Shown piece by piece: positions 27,825-34,331 of a stretch of 34,331 nucleotides of DNA (positions within the stretch are counted from its first letter, which is position 1; the number at the start of each line of letters is the position of its first letter). Where the stretch lies: the NCBI GenBank assembly GCA_009797885.1, contig WNKP01000022.1:1-34331 (forward strand), read 5' to 3'. Below the pieces are notes generated by a model. The model was not told where the DNA came from, ran no database searches, and was given only the letters and a program-made list of their open reading frames with translations. The position numbers and the translations under genes are program-made. The DNA comes from Flavobacteriaceae bacterium GF1 (GTDB lineage: Bacteria > Bacteroidota > Bacteroidia > Flavobacteriales > Flavobacteriaceae).

Positions 27825-28589
27825 TTAAATTGCCGTTTTGGCCGCTCCCGTAATGTCAAGTGCCGAATTTTCTACAAGCACTACCAATCTCAATTTTTCA
27901 TTGGTTTTCACCCAAGTTGGAATTTGAATGCTCCCTTGGCCTTCTTTGGATTTCAAGGGGATATAGTGCTCCTTAACCACAATATTGGAATTTTTTAAGG
28001 TCCTGTTCCTGTTCTCTCCCCGCTTTACAACGGTGGTCCGTTCATCCAAAACCAATACGGCCCGCAAAAGTTTTCCCGTCAAATCCCCCTCAATGTGGTA
28101 CTGAAAATCAATTTCCCGATTTTGTCTGGTAGCTTCGCCCAAAACCACTTTGTTTTCGGAATTAGCCTTTTGGTATTCCTTTATCTTGGAGCTTAACTTT
28201 CCGGCATGGGATCCCACAAAATGCTCCCTACCATTTATAACCATTTCCGGGGTATAATTACCGGAATATCGGAACTTGGTATTGTATTCCCGTTGTTTTC
28301 TGGAAAACTGTGGATTACTAAAAGGATCTTCCCAACCAATGTAATTCCAATAATCCACATGATAGGACAATGCAAAGACATTATCCAGATACCGCTTCTT
28401 TACCTTGTCCAGGAGGATGTCCGCAGGGGGACAACTGGAACAGCCCTGGGACGTAAACAATTCCAATACCACTATCGGTTCATAGGTACCCGAAATCCCC
28501 TTGGAACCTTCCACCTTTGTGGTTTCATAAATTGCCATGGAACTCAGGCCCACAGCTACAACAATCAGAATTAGAATTTTCTTAACCAT
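27825..28589 (-). CDS. DUF1223 (thioredoxin-like) exported protein
   Basis: The protein has 254 residues. ATG 28589 is chosen because it starts a clear signal/anchor segment (KKILILIVVAVGLSSMAIY); the frame continues upstream without a plausible leader. The core VLELFTSQGCSSCPPADILL (41-60, with C50-x2-C53) and the later SYHVDYWNYIGWEDPFS are diagnostic of DUF1223, a thioredoxin-like fold family of unknown function, probably redox-active in the periplasm. It sits on the opposite strand between rsmE and the DUF4159 gene, so it interrupts what looks like a plus-strand gene run. Its start codon lies only 22 bp from the next start. The substrate is unknown. Confidence 0.9.
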   Translation of the reverse strand: MVKKILILIVVAVGLSSMAIYETTKVEGSKGISGTYEPIVVLELFTSQGCSSCPPADILLDKVKKRYLDNVFALSYHVDYWNYIGWEDPFSNPQFSRKQREYNTKFRYSGNYTPEMVINGREHFVGSHAGKLSSKIKEYQKANSENKVVLGEATRQNREIDFQYHIEGDLTGKLLRAVLVLDERTTVVKRGENRNRTLKNSNIVVKEHYIPLKSKEGQGSIQIPTWVKTNEKLRLVVLVENSALDITGAAKTAI

Positions 28590-28597
28590 GAATACCT

Positions 28598-28605
28598 TAA
28601 CTTTG
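28598..28605 (+). promoter_or_regulatory. Possible -7 box TAACTTTG before the DUF4159 gene
   Basis: This is an exact TAnnTTTG match only 6 nt before ATG 28612, so the transcript would be nearly leaderless. It lies inside the 22-bp gap between two divergent starts. A chance match is quite possible. Confidence 0.3.
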
Positions 28606-28611
28606 AGTTGT

Positions 28612-29280
28612 ATGTTTATTCGATATCGAACCAAAGGGCTTACGGTTATTACCGCTTTTTTAACTTTTTTTGTGATACAGGGGGTAAACTCACAGGAAAT
28701 CGCAATATTAAAATACGGTGGTGGCGGGGATTGGTATTCCAATCCAACAGGCCTGCCCAATCTTATTGCTTTCTGCAATAGGAATATCAACACCCGAATT
28801 GAACCCAAACCCGAAACTGTGGAAGCAGGCAGTGAGGATATTTTTTCCTATCCCTACATTCATATGACAGGACATGGAAATGTTTTCTTTACCGATGCTG
28901 AGGCCGAAAATCTTAGAACCTATCTCATGGCCGGTGGGTTCCTGCATGTGGATGATAATTATGGTATGGAGCCCTATTTGAGGAGGGAACTAAAAAAGGT
29001 GTTCCCAGAAAAGGAATTGGAAGAATTGGGCAGGGACCATCCTATCTTTACCCAAAATTATCGATTTGAAGAGGGGCTTCCAAAAATACACGAACATGAC
29101 GGGAAACGTCCACAGGCCTTTGGAATTTTCCACGAAGGCCGATTGCTCCTGTTATTTACGTATGAAAGTGATTTAGGGGATGGTTGGGAAGATCCCTCAG
29201 TACATAATGACCCTGACGAAGTGAGAAGGAAAGCACTACAAATGGGAGCAAATATCATTCAATACGCCTTTTCCTCATGA
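28612..29280 (+). CDS. DUF4159 domain exported protein
   Basis: The protein has 222 residues from ATG 28612, which gives a good signal peptide (1-28, ending GVNSQ). An earlier ATG at 28588 overlaps the start codon of the divergent DUF1223 gene. The mature protein is one DUF4159 domain: ILKYGGGGDWYSNPTGLPNL, HMTGHGNVFFTDAEAENLR, GGFLHVDDNYGM, and KVFPEKELEELGRDHPIF. The family is of unknown function and resembles class I glutamine-amidotransferase-like folds, without an obvious nucleophile Cys here. Its stop overlaps the start of the AI-2E-family gene (ATGA, 29277-29280), implying coupling. The cellular role cannot be inferred further. Confidence 0.88.
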   Translation: MFIRYRTKGLTVITAFLTFFVIQGVNSQEIAILKYGGGGDWYSNPTGLPNLIAFCNRNINTRIEPKPETVEAGSEDIFSYPYIHMTGHGNVFFTDAEAENLRTYLMAGGFLHVDDNYGMEPYLRRELKKVFPEKELEELGRDHPIFTQNYRFEEGLPKIHEHDGKRPQAFGIFHEGRLLLLFTYESDLGDGWEDPSVHNDPDEVRRKALQMGANIIQYAFSS

Positions 29281-30383
29281 ACCATAGCTCAAAAACCATA
29301 GCCAACGGCATTCTTAGGGCAGTTGCCATTATTGTTGGCATTGTCCTTTCCTTATACTTTCTGTATCAAATCAGGTCCGTAATTGCCTATTTGGCCATTG
29401 CGGCGGTCATTGCACTTTTGGGAAGGCCCATCACCCTATTCTTGCGAAGAAAGCTTAAATTCCCCAATACATTGGCCGTCATTGTGACCATGGTGCTTTT
29501 TGTCACCATATTGATGGGTATTATTGCGCTTTTCGTACCACTGATCAATGAGCAGGGAAGAAGTTTGTCCTTATTGGATATAGAGGCCTTAAAAGCCGAT
29601 GTGAATACGCTCTACCTGGAAATTCTGGAATATATGGGTGCTTCCACGGCGGACCTCAATGAACTGATCAAAAATTCAGATTTGGAAAGAAGTGTCCTGG
29701 AAGGTCTTAACCTAAATTTTATACCCAATATCCTGAACTCATTTCTAAATGTACTGAGCAGTTTTAGTATAGGCCTTTTTTCCGTTCTCTTTATTTCCTT
29801 TTTCTTTTTGAAGGATAGCAAATTGTTGCAAAAAGGGCTCTTGACCTTTATTCCCCAAAAAAAGGAGGGAAACCTTATCGTGTCCATAGACAAGATAAAC
29901 GGTCTATTGTCCCGGTACTTTATTGGCATATTGGTGCAGCTGACCATTCTTTTTGTCATCTACATGATTACCCTGTTGATCGTAGGTGTGGACAATGCCA
30001 TCGTTATTGCCTTCCTATGCGCCCTGTTCAATATTATTCCCTACATAGGTCCAATTATTGGTGCCGTAATCATGGTTACCTTAACGATGACAAGCCATTT
30101 GGGAATGGATTTTAGTTCGGTTATCCTGCCCAAAGCTGGCTATGTTTTGATAGGGGTGTTCATTGGACAAATGGTGGATAACTTCTTTTCCCAACCCTTT
30201 ATCTTTTCAACAAGTGTGCGTTCGCATCCTTTGGAGATTTTTCTGGTCATCATCATTGCCGGTTTGCTTTTTGGTGTGGTCGGTATGGTTGTGGCCGTAC
30301 CCGGATATACGGCCATAAAAGTTATCCTTAAGGAGTTTTTAAGGGAAAATACCTTTGTGAAAAAGTTTACCAAAAATGTGTAA
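29277..30383 (+). CDS. AI-2E family transporter (PerM-like permease)
   Basis: The protein has 368 residues. Hydrophobic segments at about 13-33, 34-50, 64-88, 155-177, 205-265 (several), 285-300 and 312-345 fit the seven to eight membrane spans of the AI-2E/PerM family. Family features include the N-terminal YLAIAAVIALLGRPI, a soluble middle section (about 90-150), YFIGILVQLTILFVIY, IIPYIGPIIGA and GVVGMVVAVPGYTAIKV. Despite the name, most members have not been shown to export autoinducer-2; some are cation/proton antiporters. The start overlaps the DUF4159 stop by four bases, so the two are probably co-translated. The methyltransferase gene follows after 8 bp. Confidence 0.92.
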   Translation: MNHSSKTIANGILRAVAIIVGIVLSLYFLYQIRSVIAYLAIAAVIALLGRPITLFLRRKLKFPNTLAVIVTMVLFVTILMGIIALFVPLINEQGRSLSLLDIEALKADVNTLYLEILEYMGASTADLNELIKNSDLERSVLEGLNLNFIPNILNSFLNVLSSFSIGLFSVLFISFFFLKDSKLLQKGLLTFIPQKKEGNLIVSIDKINGLLSRYFIGILVQLTILFVIYMITLLIVGVDNAIVIAFLCALFNIIPYIGPIIGAVIMVTLTMTSHLGMDFSSVILPKAGYVLIGVFIGQMVDNFFSQPFIFSTSVRSHPLEIFLVIIIAGLLFGVVGMVVAVPGYTAIKVILKEFLRENTFVKKFTKNV

Positions 30384-30391
30384 GTTTTAGT

Positions 30392-31570
30392 TTGAATACA
30401 AACATATTAAAAACTGGTCCTCAGGAATTTATAGAAAAAAATTGGAATACTGACAGCTTGTCAGTTCTGTTACAAAAACCCCTTTTCCCTGGGGTTTCAC
30501 AAAAAGAGCTGGCCATGCAGCTCGAAGCCAAAAAAAAGTGCAGGACAAAACTACCCACCTGGTTTAAGACCAATGCAATTTATTATCCCCCAAAACTACA
30601 TATAGAACAATCCAGTTCCGAGCAAACAGCGGCTTACAAAGCTGAACTGGTCCATGGCAAAACACTGTTGGATGCGACTGGCGGTTTTGGGGTGGATAGT
30701 TTTTACTTTGCCAAAAAAGTTCCCAAAGTTTTTCATTGTGAGCTCAATCCCAAACTATCAGCAATAGCCTGCCATAATTTTGAGGCGTTAGGGGCAGGAA
30801 ATATTAAGTGCCATGTTGAGGACGGTATCACGTTTTTACAAAACTCAAAGGAGGGGTTTGATTGGATTTATCTAGACCCCTCAAGAAGGGATACTACCCA
30901 AAGGGTTTTTTTGCTAAAAGATTGTGAGCCCAATATCCTTTTCCATATGAAAACGATTTTCTCCAAAGCGAATAGGATATTGGTAAAAACCGCCCCACTC
31001 CTGGATATTAAACAAGGGCTTAGGGAATTGGGCCACATTAAAGAGGTACATGTTGTTGCCGTTCAAAACGAGGTGAAAGAACTGCTTTGGGTTTTGGAAA
31101 ACGGTTATACGGATGAAGCAGAAGTGAAAACCATAAACCTCACCAAAAAAAGGGACCAAAAGTTCAACTTCCACCTTTCCAAAGAAGAGGCCTCGATATC
31201 CAAAATTGTAGTACCGCAGGACTATCTTTATGAACCCAACGCCGCCATTTTAAAATCCGGCGCCTTTAAACTCCTGGGCCGTAGGTTTGATCTTGGCAAA
31301 CTCCATGAACATTCGCACTTATACACATCGGACGAATTAATTGATTTTCCGGGCCGAAGGTTTTCAATTGAAAATGTGGTGCCCTACAGCAAAAAGGGGT
31401 TGCTACAGCTCGGACTGACCAAAGCAAATATCACCACCCGTAACTTTCCGCAGTCCGTTTCCTCACTCAGAAAAAGGACAAAACTAAAGGAGGGTGGGGA
31501 CGACTATCTGTTTTTTACGACCAACTTAAACGAAGAGCGCATTGTCCTACACTGCAAAAGAAAGCCCTAA
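30392..31570 (+). CDS. Class I SAM methyltransferase with THUMP-like domain
   Basis: The protein has 392 residues and starts at TTG 30392; no in-frame ATG lies upstream and the N-terminus from this codon (NTNILKTGPQEFIEKN) fits the family. Residues about 88-230 hold a Rossmann methyltransferase domain with SAM-binding LLDATGGFGVDSF (92-104), acidic HCELNP (115-120) and catalytic-type motif IV YLDPSRRD (160-167), which suggests transfer to nitrogen of a base. The C-terminal part (about 300-388, FPGRRFSIENVVPYSKKGL, NITTRNFP) is a THUMP-like domain, so the substrate may be RNA; the target is unknown. The stop codon lies within the 28-bp bidirectional terminator. Confidence 0.9.
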   Translation: MNTNILKTGPQEFIEKNWNTDSLSVLLQKPLFPGVSQKELAMQLEAKKKCRTKLPTWFKTNAIYYPPKLHIEQSSSEQTAAYKAELVHGKTLLDATGGFGVDSFYFAKKVPKVFHCELNPKLSAIACHNFEALGAGNIKCHVEDGITFLQNSKEGFDWIYLDPSRRDTTQRVFLLKDCEPNILFHMKTIFSKANRILVKTAPLLDIKQGLRELGHIKEVHVVAVQNEVKELLWVLENGYTDEAEVKTINLTKKRDQKFNFHLSKEEASISKIVVPQDYLYEPNAAILKSGAFKLLGRRFDLGKLHEHSHLYTSDELIDFPGRRFSIENVVPYSKKGLLQLGLTKANITTRNFPQSVSSLRKRTKLKEGGDDYLFFTTNLNEERIVLHCKRKP

Positions 31571-31588
31571 CAGTACTGTTAGGGCTTT
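31561..31588. terminator. Bidirectional terminator between convergent genes
   Basis: The half-site AAAGCCCTAACAGT is followed directly by its perfect reverse complement, giving a 28-bp palindrome with a GGGC/GCCC stem and T/A runs on both outer sides. It overlaps the last codons and TAA stop of the methyltransferase gene and lies 16 bp beyond the PorP/SprF stop, so it probably ends both transcripts. Confidence 0.8.
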
Positions 31589-31604
31589 GATCTTGTTGTT
31601 CCCA

Positions 31605-32492
31605 TCATATCCTCAAGCGCATGAACAACTCATGGGAGCTGTTGTCAATGGCATTGATTGAGTTCTGTATTGCCGCTTCATAGGCATACCCTATATTGAA
31701 CTTCGGGCCAATATCGAAGAGGAACAGTCCGCTGACGGCCGCATCCAAACGGTAGGAAGCCCCCAAACGGAACCTCCGGCCAAAATCCAGAATAGCCGTG
31801 AGGTCCAGCGCCAGGGGCGATGCCTCAACGTACCGCAGCATACTGCTGGCTTCTAAAGTCAAGTCCTTGCTAAGGAAAAAATCATAGCCCCCTGCAAGAT
31901 AGACATGCCTCTTGTCAACGCTCATAAAAGCCTCTCCATCACGTTCCTCCAAGCGGTCCGGGGTGAGTAACTTTGGGGCCGACAGTGATAGAAAATGATT
32001 CGAGTGCCTTAGATAGACCCCAACGCCCACATTGGGGGTGAACCTACTGTTGAAATCCATCAGGGACCCATCCGCACCTACCCCAAAGGTGGTAAGCCCA
32101 TTGGTATTGGCACTATAGGACTGCCCACTGGCCTTCAATCCGAAAAAAAGATCGTAGCCATCGTTCAGTTTCACATTATAGGAAAAGTCAACGGCCACCC
32201 AGGTCTGATTCTCAATAAAGGTTCGGTCATTTAAAATGGACACCCCCAGGCCCACCTTATTTCCCATGGGGGTCGAAAACAATACGCTCTGGCTCTCAGG
32301 AGCTCCCTCAACCCCGGCCCATTGGCTACGAAGTCCCAAGGTCAGCTCACCACCCTCGCCGGTACCGGCAAAGGCAGGGTTGAACAGGTTCATATTGAAA
32401 CGGTAAAAGGAGTATTGCGGGTCCTGCTGACCAAAAACTCCAATAAACGAAAGGAGAAAGGCCCCGATAATAATGCTATGTCGATATTTCAT
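31605..32492 (-). CDS. PorP/SprF family type IX secretion membrane protein
   Basis: The protein has 295 residues. The signal peptide (1-22, IGVFGQ) is followed by the hallmark QDPQYSFYRFNMNLFNPAFAGT at the mature N-terminus, then an outer-membrane beta-barrel with alternating aromatic strands (LTLGLRSQWAGVEGAPESQS, PMGNKVGLGVSILNDR). PorP/SprF proteins work with the type IX secretion system and are typically encoded just after the adhesin they help to present. That is the arrangement here: the gene begins 21 bp after the CHU_C adhesin stop on the same strand. The perfect hairpin at 31561-31588 terminates the transcript. Many paralogs exist per genome, so it is not necessarily SprF itself. Confidence 0.94.
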   Translation of the reverse strand: MKYRHSIIIGAFLLSFIGVFGQQDPQYSFYRFNMNLFNPAFAGTGEGGELTLGLRSQWAGVEGAPESQSVLFSTPMGNKVGLGVSILNDRTFIENQTWVAVDFSYNVKLNDGYDLFFGLKASGQSYSANTNGLTTFGVGADGSLMDFNSRFTPNVGVGVYLRHSNHFLSLSAPKLLTPDRLEERDGEAFMSVDKRHVYLAGGYDFFLSKDLTLEASSMLRYVEASPLALDLTAILDFGRRFRLGASYRLDAAVSGLFLFDIGPKFNIGYAYEAAIQNSINAIDNSSHELFMRLRI

Positions 32493-32513
32493 GATATTGT
32501 GTCTTATAAATTG

Positions 32514-34331
32514 TTAATAGTTGATATAGATCCACCCTTGAATCGGTGCCGAACCATTGCCAAGGTCTATGATGTACATATATGATCCGGGGGGTAGCTT
32601 TTCATTGTTGTCCTTATAGAACCCTTCCCAGTCATTGCGATAGCTTACCGTCTCAAAAACTGGATTGCCCCATCTGTTAAAGACCCTTACGCTATTGTTG
32701 GGATAGTTCTCAATCCCAGGTACCATCCAGGCCTCGTTCATCCCATCCCCATTGGGCGTAAACGCTTCTGCAGCTACTATTGCAGGCTCGGAACTGAATG
32801 GAAAGGTATCCTCCCTGTCGGGAATGCCATCATTGTCGTCATCATCATCCATACTGTCAGGAATCCCATCCCCATCATTATCCGGTGGGAAGCTATTGGG
32901 ATCCTTTGAATTTGTACCCAGTTCTGCTTCCATACCATCGGGATAACCATCATTGTCATCGTCGTCGTCCAGGTTGTCGCCCAGGCCGTCACCATCGGTG
33001 TCCGTATCTTCCGTTGGGTCCGTTGGAAAGGCATCTTCCGTATCCGGCACCCCATCGTTATCATCATCCATATCTACCTCATCGCCCAGACCATCGCCAT
33101 CGGAGTCCACATCCTCAATCCCATCATTATTGTCATCGGTGTCCGCATTGTCGCCTATTCCGTCACCGTCCGCATCTGAACTTTCCAAGGGGTCGTTCGG
33201 GAAGGCATCTTCCGTATCGGGCACGCCATCATTATCGGCGTCGTCATCGGCATTGTCCCCTATTCCATCGCCATCCGTGTCAGTATCCTCGCTGGCGTCC
33301 AGAGGGAAGTCATCCTCCGTATCCGGGGTACCATCGTTATCATCATCCGTATCGGCATTGTCCCCGATTCCGTCACCGTCCGTGTCGGTATCCTCGTTGG
33401 CATCCTGGGGGAAGTCATCCTCTGAATCCGGCGTGCCATCGTTATCGTCGTCCATATCGGCATTGTCGCCCGTTCCGTCACCGTCGGTATCGGTGTCCTC
33501 ATTGGCATCCAATGGGAAATCATCGTCCGTATCCGGAGTCCCATCGTTATCATCATCCGTATCGGCATTGTCGCCCATGCCGTCACCATCGGTATCGGTG
33601 TCCTCATTGGCATCCAGGGGGAAGTCATCCTCTGAATCCGGTGTGCCATCATTGTCGTCGTCCGTATCCGCATTGTCACCCGTTCCGTCACCGTCGGTAT
33701 CGGTATCCTCCTTGGCATCCATCGGGAAATCGTCATCCGTATCCGGGGTACCATCATTGTCGTCGTCCGTATCCGCATTGTCGCCCGTTCCATCACCATC
33801 GGTATCGGTATCCTCGTTGGCGTCCAGCGGGAAGTCATCGTCCGTGTCAGGGGTACCATCGTTATCGTCGTCCGTATCCGCATTGTCACCTGTTCCATCA
33901 CCATCGGTATCGGTATCCTCATTGGCGTCCAGTGGGAAGTCGTCATCCGTATCCGTGGTACCATCGTTGTCATCATCCGTATCGGCATTGTCGCCTATTC
34001 CGTCGCCATCGGTATCGGTATCCTCGTTGGCATCCAGTGGGAAATCGTCATCCGTATCCGGGGTTCCGTCATTATCATCATCCGTATCGGCATTGTCGCC
34101 CGTTCCGTCACCGTCGGTATCGGTGTCCTCATTGGCATCCAATGGGAAATCATCCTCCGTATCCGGGGTACCATCGTTATCATCATCCGTATCGGCATTG
34201 TCCCCGATTCCGTCACCGTCCGTGTCGGTATCCTCGTTGGCGTCCAGCGGGAAGTCATCGTCCGTATCCGGGGTACCATCGTTATCGTCGTCCGTATCCG
34301 CATTGTCGCCCGTGCCGTCACCATCGGTATC
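32514..34331 (-). CDS. TSP3-repeat adhesin with CHU_C (T9SS type B) sorting domain, C-terminal part
   Basis: The frame is open to the right edge (605 residues visible; N-terminus missing). The visible part is mostly a tandem array of 35-residue units built on FPLDANEDTDTDGDGxGDNA and DxDDDNDGTPD, at least ten regular units followed by more degenerate ones (AFPNDPLES, AFPTDPTED). The Asp spacing fits TSP3-type calcium-binding loops. The last about 90 residues form the gliding-motility-associated C-terminal domain (AFTPNGDGMNEAW, VRVFNRWGNPVFE, PPGSYMYIIDLG), which directs secretion and surface attachment by the type IX system. PorP/SprF follows after 21 bp. The product is expected to be a long, stiff surface fibre stalk when calcium is bound; its binding domains lie beyond the window. 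Confidence 0.93.
   Translation of the reverse strand, partial: DTDGDGTGDNADTDDDNDGTPDTDDDFPLDANEDTDTDGDGIGDNADTDDDNDGTPDTEDDFPLDANEDTDTDGDGTGDNADTDDDNDGTPDTDDDFPLDANEDTDTDGDGIGDNADTDDDNDGTTDTDDDFPLDANEDTDTDGDGTGDNADTDDDNDGTPDTDDDFPLDANEDTDTDGDGTGDNADTDDDNDGTPDTDDDFPMDAKEDTDTDGDGTGDNADTDDDNDGTPDSEDDFPLDANEDTDTDGDGMGDNADTDDDNDGTPDTDDDFPLDANEDTDTDGDGTGDNADMDDDNDGTPDSEDDFPQDANEDTDTDGDGIGDNADTDDDNDGTPDTEDDFPLDASEDTDTDGDGIGDNADDDADNDGVPDTEDAFPNDPLESSDADGDGIGDNADTDDNNDGIEDVDSDGDGLGDEVDMDDDNDGVPDTEDAFPTDPTEDTDTDGDGLGDNLDDDDDNDGYPDGMEAELGTNSKDPNSFPPDNDGDGIPDSMDDDDDNDGIPDREDTFPFSSEPAIVAAEAFTPNGDGMNEAWMVPGIENYPNNSVRVFNRWGNPVFETVSYRNDWEGFYKDNNEKLPPGSYMYIIDLGNGSAPIQGWIYINY
32950..34331 (-). repeat. 105-bp tandem repeat array (35-aa TSP3 units)
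   Basis: The unit period is exactly 105 bp where measured (e.g. 34136 versus 34241). About ten regular units run from about 33280 to the edge, and degenerate ones continue to about 32950. Protein identity between units is very high, but many third codon positions differ. The array continues beyond the right edge. Confidence 0.9.

Noticed and set aside
29277-30383. Quorum-sensing (AI-2) export system
   Set aside because: The family name is historical; no luxS or receptor gene is nearby and many members transport other solutes.
33260-33988. Long open frame on the minus strand (Met/Arg/Thr-rich, 242 codons) inside the repeat array, and a similar one at 33995-34324
   Set aside because: It is an out-of-frame reading of the 105-bp repeats; the Asp-rich frame is open throughout, matches TSP3 units and continues into the CHU_C domain.
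32950-34331. CRISPR-like periodic repeats
   Set aside because: The 105-bp period has no repeat/spacer pattern, all of it is one coding frame, and no cas genes are present.

Overview
The window is chromosomal DNA from a member of the Bacteroidota, almost certainly the family Flavobacteriaceae. Evidence: a type IX secretion (gliding-type) C-terminal domain beside a PorP/SprF protein, a bacillithiol BshA, a Bacteroidota-type LptD, TamB and MlaD set, many TAnnTTTG promoter -7 boxes, and almost no Shine-Dalgarno sequences. The genus cannot be fixed from sequence alone. No tRNA, rRNA, CRISPR array, prophage or insertion sequence was seen. Both window ends lie inside incomplete, Asp-rich, calcium-binding-type repeat proteins.

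Layout. (1) 1-3542, minus: an OmpA-family protein followed by the N-terminal part of a thrombospondin type 3 (TSP3) repeat protein that runs off the left edge and holds a nearly identical 714-bp internal duplication. (2) 3654-8186, minus: a GH3 glycosidase/beta-lactamase-fold fusion, bshA, and a small PrcB-like lipoprotein. (3) 8279-14134, minus: amidase with SPOR-like tail, MlaD-type MCE protein, a membrane Fe-S protein plus CCG-domain Fe-S protein, a LamG-fold exported protein and a small protein of a family often labelled 'ABC transporter ATPase'. A perfect 28-bp palindrome sits beside the promoter of the Fe-S pair. (4) 14266-17486, plus: lptD and a RidA gene, divergent from the amidase. 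(5) 17487-18172: a non-coding stretch with palindromic interspersed elements. (6) 18173-21102, minus: pfkA, gapA and a GlcNAc-kinase-like gene. (7) 21228-25652, minus: tamB, divergent from (8) 25748-27809, plus: tsaD, a TfoX-N-like gene and rsmE. (9) 27825-28589, minus: a DUF1223 protein, head to head with (10) 28612-31570, plus: DUF4159 protein, AI-2E-family permease and a THUMP-like methyltransferase. (11) 31605-34331, minus: PorP/SprF and the C-terminal half of a TSP3 adhesin with a CHU_C sorting domain.

The common theme is the cell envelope: LPS export (LptD), lipid and outer-membrane transport (MlaD-type MCE, TamB), peptidoglycan turnover (amidase, GH3, OmpA anchor), a GlcNAc-kinase-like protein, and T9SS surface proteins. 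These are interspersed with housekeeping genes (pfkA, gapA, tsaD, rsmE, bshA). I found no clearly new multi-gene system. The most worthwhile leads are the 28-bp palindrome at the Fe-S promoter, the mosaic duplication in the left-edge protein, the palindromic elements at 17.6-18.0 kb, the GH3/beta-lactamase-bshA-PrcB-like cluster, and the run of non-ATG starts on lptD, tsaD, tamB and the methyltransferase.
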